From Bicyclus anynana (lineage: Eukaryota > Arthropoda > Insecta > Lepidoptera > Nymphalidae): a stretch of 64,000 nucleotides of DNA. How positions within the stretch are numbered: position 1 is the first letter of the stretch; each line of letters opens with the position of its first letter. Below are positions 56,553 through 64,000 of the stretch, one piece after another. The position numbers and the translations under genes are program-made. The DNA lies in NCBI RefSeq assembly GCF_947172395.1, contig NC_069093.1, forward strand, positions 10,141,561 to 10,205,560. The letters run 5' to 3'. A model generated the notes under the pieces. It had not been told where the DNA came from. It did not search any database and saw only the letters and a list, made by a program, of their open reading frames with translations.

Positions 56553-57057
56553 TTAATCATCATCTTATCAGCCGATGGAAGTTTTGTGGGTGTACTTCCA
56601 AAAATCACGATCCTCCATTATTCTCTAACGATGTTTCGTATAACTCACAAGTGCGAGTTTCGAATTTACCGCTATCTTTCTCATTCTATAGTATCGTGTT
56701 AAACAGAGAGAGATAGAGGTGAATTCGAAACTCGCACTTGCGAGTTGTAACAATATCATTACAGCAACAATAGCCTCGCTAAGCCGTCTGCATCCAGCGA
56801 ATCCCTGCGACCTGGTGAAGGGGCGACCAACACTGCGCTTTCTAGTGCGGAGTCACCATTCCAGCACCTTAGGACCCAACGTCCATCGGATTTTCGAAAT
56901 ATGTGCCCCGCCCATTGCCACTTCAGCTTTGAGACTCGTTGAGCTATGTCGGTGACTACGGGTATCCTCATTTCTGATTCTATCACACTGAGATACACCG
57001 AGCATAGCTCGTTCCATCGATCGATGTGTGACTCTGATCCTTCTTATGAGGCTCTTG
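56553..57057 (-). mobile_element. RTE LINE 3' end, perfect 11-bp target duplication, split by MITE-P
   Basis: Inverted RTE end (ATCATCATCTTATCAGCCGA, 'aggacccaacgtccatcgg', KLKWQWAGHI on the minus strand). TAGACAATAAA flanks it at 56542-56552 and 57058-57068. It is interrupted between CACGATCCT and AAGCCGTCTGCATCCAG by a palindromic insertion. 5'-truncated. Confidence 0.92.
56612..56783. mobile_element. MITE-P, palindromic, inside RTE
   Basis: The core arms CAAGTGCGAGTTTCGAATTT (from 56649) and AATTCGAAACTCGCACTTG (to about 56740) are near-perfect inverses. Weaker pairing extends outward. A degraded relative lies at 10052. The exact ends are uncertain. Confidence 0.75.
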
Positions 57058-57149
57058 TAGACAATAAACTACGTTTGATATATTTAAAATGCATCAAAAG
57101 AACTAAATTGTCATTTTCAGACGATCCTCTTCCACTGCTGAAAGAAGCT

Positions 57150-57203
57150 ATTTCATCACCTTGGAACCCTAAGGTCCATCAGTTCTTCGAACTATGTACA
57201 TAA
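57150..57203 (-). mobile_element. RTE LINE small fragment
   Basis: ATCACCTTGGAACCCTAAGG and 'tccatcagttcttcgaacta' match the RTE segment 'caccttgggaccccaacgtc'. It lies beyond the target duplication of the previous copy, so it is a separate piece. Confidence 0.6.
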
Positions 57204-57241
57204 ATACAATATATAGAAAAAGAACATACTTACATATATTT

Positions 57242-57258
57242 TGAAAGTCGGTTAAAAA
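57242..57258 (-). mobile_element. Element F terminus, short
   Basis: GAAAGTCGGTTAAAAAC is the inverted end of element F. It is very short, hence tentative. Confidence 0.4.
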
Positions 57259-57514
57259 CTGATCACTTAATTCACCACAAAATACAAGAATTCGGATTTG
57301 CTAAAGAAACGACAGTTATTTAGAGCAAAAATTGCCAGTTCCAGTATCTAGCAAAGTTTTTCAAAGCTACGCTGTTCTGAGTAGGTTAAGTTCAACTTAC
57401 GATCGTAAAAAAATCTTTTATTCATTATAAACTTGTTTTAAAAAAAGAGAAACCGTAGAGGTAAATAGAAAATCTAGTAGTGCACATAAATAAGAAGTAG
57501 TTAGTACACTATAT

Positions 57515-57770
57515 AACTGCCTCGTAAGACACCAGGTTATGCGGCTTGGAATCATGAAGTTCTGAGTTCGATTACTAAATCAGGCTTGTATATTGCATAT
57601 TGAGCTTCTCCCTTCTAAGAATCTTTTAGGATTTTTTTCAGTAGCTGACCGGAGTTGAGAAGTTCGTGATTGTCAATCTGCATTACAGCAGCGTGGTGGG
57701 TCTAAGCTCCAAACCAATAAAGAGATAGGCTTTAGTGACTTGTTATAAAAGACACAAAAAAACAAAGCGT
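57515..57770 (+). mobile_element. SINE-H (tRNA-like)
   Basis: The head 'gcctcgtaagacaccaggtt' and the B-box-like GAGTTCGATTACTAAATCAG are followed by 'cttctcccttctaagaatct' and ACAGCAGCGTGGTGGGTCTA then AGCTCCAAACC. The last piece resembles repeat I. No target duplication is seen. Confidence 0.6.
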
Positions 57771-57799
57771 TGAGGTGTTAAAGTTAAAATTATGTACGG

Positions 57800-58131
57800 A
57801 GAGCCATGATAGCCCAGTGGATATGACTTCTGCCTCCGATTCCGGAGGGTGTGGGTTCGAATCCGGTCCGGGACATGCACTTCCATATTTTCAGTTGTGT
57901 GCATATTAAGAAATTAAATATCACGTGTCTCAAACGGTAAAGGTGAAGGTAAAACATATCGTGAGGAAACCTGTATATCAGAGAATTTTCTTAATTATCT
58001 GCGTGTGTGAAGTCTGCCAATCCGAATTGGGCCAGTGTGGTGGAGTACTGGCTTAACCACTCTCATTCTGAGAGGAGACTCGAGCTCAGCAGTGAGCCGA
58101 ATATAGGTTGATAATGAATGAATGAATGAAT
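57800..58131 (+). mobile_element. SINE-B, full length reference copy
   Basis: A-box region TAGCCCAGTGGATATGAC, B box GGGTTCGAATCCGG, body 'aaatatcacgtgtctcaaac' and 3' end GCCGAATATAGGTTGATAATG. The tail is (TGAA)n rather than (TGA)n. A small duplication ('ggtaaaggtgaaggtaaaac') sits in the body. Confidence 0.95.
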
Positions 58132-59092
58132 CTACGTAGGTAAACAATGTACAACAGTTTTCGTGTAAGAACATAGCAATTATAGATTACAGTTAGCGTG
58201 GCCACTGTTGCTGGTTCATTCGCCGTTGATACATGATGTGATGTTGACATAACACATTACACTACATATAACTTGTAACTGTACTCAGATAATGCTTTTA
58301 AAGCTTTGCGTCCATCTAAATGTATGCTATCAGAATCATCTAAATGTTCCGTGAACGCAATAAATACTTATGATTCCCGTTCCTACAGATATCGCATTTC
58401 CAAATTATACGTTTGCTTCTCTATTTTATATGGTTGAATAAGATGGTTTACGATGCAAGCATTGTAAATATGGAGATAGTTTGAAATCTCGAGTCTCGAA
58501 AAAGTTCGTCTCAAACGTTTAAGTTTTTTAAAGAGCTAAGGTTTTAAGGAATTTGCATTTAGAATATATATTTAGAAGGTACTAAGTTGATCGTAGATGG
58601 CAAGATACTTAGAAAACACGCACCAGGAAGAAAGCGGCGGTAATGGATTGACGATATTAATAACTGAACTAAGCGTAGGTTATATACTTTCAGTTTATAA
58701 AGATTTTACTGAACCACAACATTTTTCTCTACCTGATTGTAAACTTTTAAGAAGTCGATATATTTTAAAGATGATAATTTTGTATTGTAAGTTTTTGTAA
58801 TGTCCATGCACAAATAAATCTAATGCATTGGTTGAAGTATGAAGTATTTTAAGGAGTAAAACTATAATAATAAAAGTAGCAAACTGTATTGATATTAACT
58901 CCTCAAAGATGCGGTGAATGCTCGCCCTAAGAGCAAACAGTTTGAAACTAAAATATAGCGAGAACTGGCGTGGAAACGAGTTTAAATATTGCTAAGTAAA
59001 GCCAGAAGAGTAATAGTTACCGTTATTTATACAACAATGTATTTACTACGTATAAAATGGTTCTTTACCGTGCATGAAAATTTATTTTTTCC
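58132..59092. other. No gene seen; AT-rich
   Basis: The 67-codon frame from 58597 (start MARYLENTHQEESG) is unrecognised. Confidence 0.4.
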
Positions 59093-59362
59093 AGCGGTGT
59101 CTAGTGGGTAAAACTTCGGCCTATTTTTCTTTGATCGTCGGATATTAGGGACACACGAGCAGAGAACGGGGAGTGTCTATCGATCGTCAAGGAATTCCTT
59201 AACCCTACATCCTGTAATCACAAGTTCAGGACTCTACTCGGATTTCTTCTCTCTACCACGCGATGAACCCGGCACCCGCATGGTGAATCCCTGGAATGCT
59301 AAGATATTCGTCTCTCTAGATACAAGGTGTAGGAATGGCGATGGCGACCCGGCGACTCCACT
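59093..59362. other. Possible unidentified tRNA-like repeat
   Basis: CAGCGGTGTCTAGTGGGTAA at 59094 resembles a tRNA D-arm/A box, but no B box or second copy was found. The rest is moderately GC-rich. Confidence 0.25.
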
Positions 59363-59492
59363 TATAGACTGATCACATCAAGCTATAGTAGAAGTTGCTA
59401 AATGCAGGCGGCTCATTGGTGGTTGGAAGTTCCAAAAAGTCAAGGTGCTGCAATGGACATCTATCGACTTGAGATAATGACTATTATTCAGA
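59363..59492 (+). mobile_element. RTE LINE 3' end, plus strand
   Basis: TAGACTGATCACATCAAGCT, 'aatgcaggcggctcattgg' and CTGCAATGGACATCTATCGA then CTTGAGATAATGAC follow the RTE order. Degraded. Confidence 0.75.
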
Positions 59493-59569
59493 GAGAAGAG
59501 GAGTGCCTTGTAGTGGCCAGATTAGTTGTTCACGACGTTATCTTAACCAATACATTCTCGACTGGAATA

Positions 59570-59787
59570 GAGATGATGACAGTTTTTAAATTAAGAGTAT
59601 GTTAATAGTAAAGCAATTTTCTAAAAGTAACAGGATATCTGCGATCACTATTTTCGGAGCTACAGAGATTTAAAGGGTCAGATTTGCGCCTGCCATGGAT
59701 CTCTGTAAAACGCCCATACAAAATGGCACGATTTGCTTAACGTTAGATTTCCATGAGCGTTTAAACAAAATAACAAATATCTTTGTT
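59570..59787 (-). mobile_element. MITE-G copy 4, half element
   Basis: GAGATGATGACAGTTTTTAA with TA in front (59568-59569), then the MITE-G interior up to 'aacaaatatctttgttctca'. The other half and TIR are missing. Confidence 0.85.
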
Positions 59788-60268
59788 CTCATTGAAGATA
59801 CGAGTAACAACCTGAGTAGATATTTAATCAAACTTAAGAAGTCTTGGGTTTGATCTACATCATTTCGACTTTTTATCTATCGATATTTCAACGCTTTCAG
59901 AATTGTATGTTTTAAGCACAAAAGTCTACCATCATTATAAAGTTATATTCCTTGTAAGCATCGTTAGTAAAGATTAAAACTAAATCCTCCGCACCATTGT
60001 CATACGTAACAACAAAATTTAACAAACATTCAAAAGTCAATGAATAAACAAAGTATTAAAGCGCTTAAAACGCAAACAACTTTCATTTAATATCCGCATA
60101 GAAAGAAATGAGTAAATTTGAAAACTGGAATTTTTACTTCGAGCGAATTCTTCAGTTACGTAAGACGGATGTCATCTGTGGCTTTCTTTAACGAAACGGG
60201 CTTTTTATTGTAGTTTTTTCTTAGAAAACTTGCTAAGGAAAACACACATAAAAAGAAATCCTGCAAAT
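59788..60268. other. No gene seen
   Basis: AT-rich low-copy DNA. Confidence 0.45.
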
Positions 60269-60825
60269 AGTTATCATTATCATTATCAGCCGATGGACGT
60301 TCATTGCTGGACATAGGCCTCTTGCATAGACTTCTAAACACATCGGTCTCGAGCCACCAGCATCCAGCGACTCCCTGTAACTCGCTTGATGTCCTCAGTC
60401 CACCTAGTGGGGGGGTCGACCAATTACGCTTTCTGGTGCTCGCCATTCTTTGGGACCTCAAAGTCCAACGGCTCTTCGAACTATGTACCCTGCCTATTGC
60501 TACTTTAGATTCGCGACTCGCTGAGTTACATAGCTCAGCCGCAGCTACGTAGTATATCACCTCATTCCTGATTCGATCTCGCACAGAAACTCCAAGCATA
60601 GCATCGTTCCAACGCTCCCTGAGTGAGATCGAGCCTTCTTATGAGGGCCACAGTCGGCAATCAAGTCTCGGATCCGTAAGTCATCACTGGAAACACGCAC
60701 TGTTGGAAAACTTTTGTCTTCAGGCACTAAGGATTTTTTTCATGTAAAGATGTCACGGAGTTTCCCGAATGCTGCCCAGCCGATCTGGATACGACTGTTC
60801 ATCTCTTTTTCGAAATTGGACCTAT
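60269..60825 (-). pseudogene. RTE LINE 3' region, longest copy
   Basis: From the (ATT/ATC)n tail at 60269-60287 inward, the minus strand gives the C-terminal block (RDRIRNE...). Further on (60766-60825) it gives KEMNSRIQIGWAAFGKLRD, a conserved RTE ORF2 motif (G-W-A-A-F-G-K-L). Frameshifts and in-frame stops make it dead. The plus-strand 82-codon frame over it is spurious. Confidence 0.9.
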
Positions 60826-60904
60826 CATCATTATCAGCAAATTGAAAAGGCAACTACAGGCCAGGCCTTCCTTTCGTATAGGCGAATCCCTGTCCCCTAT
60901 TAGT

Positions 60905-61130
60905 CATTTAATTCTCAGCCCGGAGTCGGGAAGTTGGTTGTTTTACAACCCCGTGCCTCTTAGAGCACGTTAACCCGTCGGTCCCACTCATTATTATTAA
61001 CATCTGATAATAAATTTAACATTATCACCCTAAGCCTACCAACCAGCATAAGAGCAGTCTGGTGGGTATAAGCTCTATGTCTTATATTCGTATTCCTGCC
61101 AGAAGGGACGCCTGCCCTGTAAATAGGCCG
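60905..61130 (+). mobile_element. Repeat I (SINE-like, headless)
   Basis: GCCCGGAGTCGGGAAGTTGG, 'cccgtgcctcttagagcacg', 'ttaacccgtcggtcccact' and TCTGGTGGGTATAAGCTC. The last block recurs at 12600 and, weakly, in SINE-H. It is preceded by a short inverted piece ending CATCATTATCAGC at 60829. The class is uncertain. Confidence 0.6.
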
Positions 61131-61427
61131 TTAAAGATCACGAATTATTTTATTGCCATTTTATAAATTTTCCTCTAACACAATGTTACCAGGATCGTTT
61201 AGTTGTGTGAGTGTTAGACAAAGTCGGTGCAAGAGAAAGTCATCGAGGTCCATTCACAAGGCGCATACAAATATTTGATGCCGCCTCCAATACCGAAAAC
61301 GGGTTTAGACATTTCTTGCTGTGGGCGGCTTTGATATCAACCTGTTCACAATTATAATGATTAAGTTTTACAATTTATTAATATCACGATTACTTTGTAA
61401 TGAACTTTGAATAATAAAGCCTCGAAA

Positions 61428-61779
61428 GCCTCAATATCTCAGCTGTAAAGAGACTAGGCCTGTAGCCATGCGGCACGTCGATTCTCTTCCTACAAACGTT
61501 AACGCTTCCAAAATTTAAAAATGGGAATGACAGATCCGATCGACAACTTGATCACGTGACCTGTCGATAGTGAATGTCATTCCCATACATTGTTAAATTT
61601 TCGAAGAGATATGGTTTGTAGACAGAGAATGGACTCATCACTGAGAGGTCGTGGTTCGATCCCCGCTGACTGGCCTATTGTCACACTCCTAACACAGTCT
61701 TTTTCAACTACTTCAAGATGAACGAGAATATATAGGTCATATTTAAAAGATATAGCAAATTTTTTTTTATGAAAAAAAA
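61428..61779 (+). mobile_element. SINE-E split by a palindromic MITE
   Basis: Left: AAGCCTCAATATCTCAGCTG (A-box side). Right: GGACTCATCACTGAGAGGTC, B box GTGGTTCGATCCCCG, 'cctattgtcacactcctaac' and the tail 'aaagatatagcaaattttttt'. The order is that of SINE-E at 20.4 kb. Confidence 0.82.
61481..61627. mobile_element. Palindromic MITE (CTACAAAC ends) inside SINE-E
   Basis: The left arm ATTCTCTTCCTACAAACG then 'cttccaaaatttaaaaatgg' and GAATGACA pairs with TGTCATTCCCATACA, 'aaattttcgaagagatatgg' and TTTGTAGACAGAGAAT. The arms are imperfect, about 60 bp each. No coding sequence. Confidence 0.8.
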
Positions 61780-62111
61780 AATTTCAATGTCCACGGGAAT
61801 CAAGTAACGTGTATCTGCATCTTTGGTCGAAGGTAGTAGCACTTTTAGTGGATAGAGCTCTTCTATCGCTTGCTTATTTCTGGCGTCAAGCAGAATTGCC
61901 AAATACCGGTCTGAAGGGAATAGTTGACGGTGTAATAAGAGGCACATGCACAGGCACAGTTTCTCAATGCAAAGTTGGCGTGAGGAGCGGATCGGAGAAG
62001 AGTGGGACAATTTGGTTATGGGCAACTTGATGGAAAAGGTAAGGCTTTAATGAGAAACTTCTTCAGGAAGCCGCCACAGAGGAAATGGACCTGTAACCCT
62101 TGAGATTGTTG
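61780..62111. other. No gene; short frames only
   Basis: Overlapping frames at 61708-62030 on both strands are unrecognised. Confidence 0.4.
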
Positions 62112-62180
62112 TTTCTTTGGAAGTCTAAGCAAAAGGCCCATGTCCATCAGTGGACGTCCATCGGCTGCCAATGATGATGC
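62112..62180 (+). mobile_element. RTE LINE extreme 3' end
   Basis: TTTGGAAGTCTAAGCAAAAG, then CCCATGTCCATCAGTGGACG, 'tccatcggctgccaatgatg' and ATG. A clean match to the RTE 3' end consensus. Confidence 0.85.
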
Positions 62181-63720
62181 ACAGGCAAAATTGCATGATT
62201 TTTTTTAATCGGGTCATCATAATAATATCTTGCTTCTTCTACAAAACAAATAAAACATTATTCATAAAAATAGTAAGTACTACATTACACTGATAATTAA
62301 ATCCGTAATATTGAACAAAAAACGGATCATTAAATTCTGAATTACAGCAGCTGTAGCATGGAAAAAACTGATTGAAGACAGAATATTTATAAAAATTCGA
62401 AACAAAAGTTATAACATAAAATTAGTTGTAGATAATTAAGTGGTGTATCTCTCACTTGGGTTTGATTCATTAGTTACGGGGCATATAACTATTTATATTA
62501 ACAGTAGTAATATAAGAAAGTGTTTATCTTCATAGTATAGGAATCTATTTTTAAAATAAATTAATTGTTTTTATTAATAACATACTCGTTAATGCGAACT
62601 TAGCTAGGTGCTCGTAGACTTATAGCTCTTTTTTATTTTTATTCTACGAATTTATGGGAAGTAGTCACTTCTGTGGTTTGAAAAGAAAGTACCTATGTAA
62701 TAAAATGTCACGTAGTCAAAGAACAATATCAATTTTTTGAAGTATGTCGTAAAGTTAACTTAAGTAGGTATTAATGAGATAAAAAATTAATGGTACCTAC
62801 TATGCTACAGCTTAAAGAGCCATTTATTAACGCTATACGCGTAACTATTAATAACGTTACAAACAACACACTCTCGTACTGGGTAGAGGAGGTAATATTT
62901 TCTAATCTATTGCCTTCGAATTTAAGTTACGTTACCAATTACACTATAGACGCGTTTACATACATAACCTTAAGTGAAAGTATGGGGCTGGTCCCCACAT
63001 ACTAATGATAAAACCGTTTAAAGATTCCGAAACCACACGCCACCGCACTTTTCTCCAACTAGACATGCCCAGTCGGCAAATAAGTTGAATAAATTAGTCA
63101 AACGAACTTAACCTACCCCTCTTCGAGTTGCAAAGATGAGACAACAAACAGATGTGTCACGTCACTTCTTGTGATGTTCATATGTATTTCTTTGTCGACT
63201 CTGTACATCAATACCTAACGAGCACTTAACTCTACATCTACAAGAACATCTTGTTGTTAGTCTGCAGAAAGAATTGTGGGTTTAGTGATAAAATAAAAAC
63301 AAGGGATCTTGTTTGTGTACAATTTCAAATGTAGTTTACGTTGGTGAATAAATTCGTAAGCCCAACTGAAAGGCCTTTTTGAAAGATCAACTTTGTTAGT
63401 TTGAAGCGTTAGCGAGTTAAGCACCAGTTTTAACGTAAAGATATCTGCGAGTATCTTAGAAGTCAACAATTTCTTAAAGATTGTAATATTTGTACGTCTG
63501 TTGGAAGACCAAATAAAGAAAAAGAAAAAAAAAGCATTGCAACCTACTAATATATAAATTAAAACTAAGAATTACACAGTATATTAAATTTAAATTTATA
63601 ATAGTAGTTGTTCTTTTCATATTAAAGACGGGATCTCACGTTTAAGTACCGTAGGTACCGTAACATTAATAATATGTAGACTGGTTGTCCGGTACGCAAA
63701 TATTTTTAGTTAAATCTTTG
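62181..63720. other. Repeat-free AT-rich DNA upstream of the promoter
   Basis: About 1.5 kb with no repeat I recognise. The 71-codon frame from 62790 is unlikely to be coding. It may hold distal promoter elements of the gene starting after it. Confidence 0.45.
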
Positions 63721-64000
63721 TGATGAATGGACGGTGAAAGTCTACGCGGTCGCTGATCTATGGCCGGCCCGGCTACCATCACTACTTTCCTTCCCCGCGT
63801 GTGTGACGTAACTCTATAAAAGAGAGTGTTGTGAAGACGCCGCTGCTATACCGTTTCCGATCGCCTGCCTCGGTCATAGCGTCCCGAACAACGATATACA
63901 AGGACGCGGGCGGAACCTCTTCCGCAAGAGCCCTAAGGACTCGACAGTGAAACCAAAAAGGTGAAGTGCATATAGGACATCAGTGCAGTGTTGTGCCAGT
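63721..64000 (+). promoter_or_regulatory. TATA promoter and 5' leader of a gene beyond the window
   Basis: The sequence shifts sharply to GC-rich. TGACGTAA (CRE-like) lies at 63804-63811 and TATAAAAG at 63815-63822, so transcription would start near 63845. The region after it is CpG-rich and repeat-free with no ATG frame of note before the edge, consistent with a 5' untranslated exon. The gene is unknown, and the direction is inferred from the TATA box. Confidence 0.6.

Noticed and set aside
1..64000. CRISPR array or bacterial operon
   Set aside because: The tandem array has no unique spacers, and the window is clearly animal nuclear DNA.

Overview
The window reads as animal nuclear DNA from a moth or butterfly (Lepidoptera). 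It is AT-rich and has no bacterial gene layout: the longest open frame is 236 codons, and it runs across two nested retroposon remnants. The repeats are those typical of lepidopteran genomes. They include non-autonomous Helitrons ending in the 'acgaagtcgcgggcgtccgCTAG' type of 3' end (LEP1-like), tRNA-headed SINEs, RTE, CR1 and Jockey LINE 3' ends, small TIR/palindromic MITEs, and the 'AACCGACTTCCAAAAAGG' element. The species cannot be named from this sequence alone. No complete protein-coding gene can be supported.

Repeat families are labelled here by letter. SINE-A has a head 'GCCTCCGTGGCGCAGTGG' and a poly(A) tail. SINE-B has a head 'TAGCCCAGTGGATATGAC' and a TGATGATG-type tail. SINE-E has a head 'CTCAACGGTAAG' and a T/A-rich tail. 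SINE-H is a weaker tRNA-like family. MITE-G has GGGATGATGAC ends and TA target sites. MITE-P is a short palindromic MITE. Element F starts AACCGACTTCC. Repeat I contains GGTGGGTATAAGCTC.

Layout. 0-17.5 kb is a repeat mosaic with several readable nested insertions: MITE-G in RTE, RTE in Jockey, and a truncated SINE-B with perfect target duplications. 17.5-24.5 kb is lower in repeats and includes a SINE-E inside an RTE and an RTE copy carrying a perfect 18-bp-arm palindrome. 24.5-28.5 kb is the most repeat-poor stretch; it holds a CpG-rich block at about 27.5 kb, followed at 29.26 kb by a strong 3' splice-site-like sequence and an ATG. This is the best candidate for the 5' part of a host gene, but it is unproven. 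30.5-34.2 kb is dense in repeats and ends in an F element with a 36-T run, a 130-bp minisatellite and a 341-bp near-perfect hairpin. 34-53 kb is mostly AT-rich low-copy DNA with scattered Helitrons, SINEs and hairpins. 53-62.2 kb is again LINE and SINE rich, including an RTE with a palindromic MITE inside and a SINE-E with another palindromic MITE inside. The last 280 bases (63.72-64.0 kb) turn GC-rich and carry a TGACGTAA motif and a TATAAAAG box. This looks like a plus-strand promoter and 5' leader of a gene lying beyond the window.

How the parts work together: the repeats show two LINE/SINE partnerships. SINE-A shares about 65 bp of 3' sequence with the CR1-like LINE ends in the same window. 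SINE-B shares only the TGATGA-type tail and 9-12 bp target duplications with the RTE LINE. Most of the window is probably intergenic or long-intron sequence upstream of the gene that starts at the right edge.
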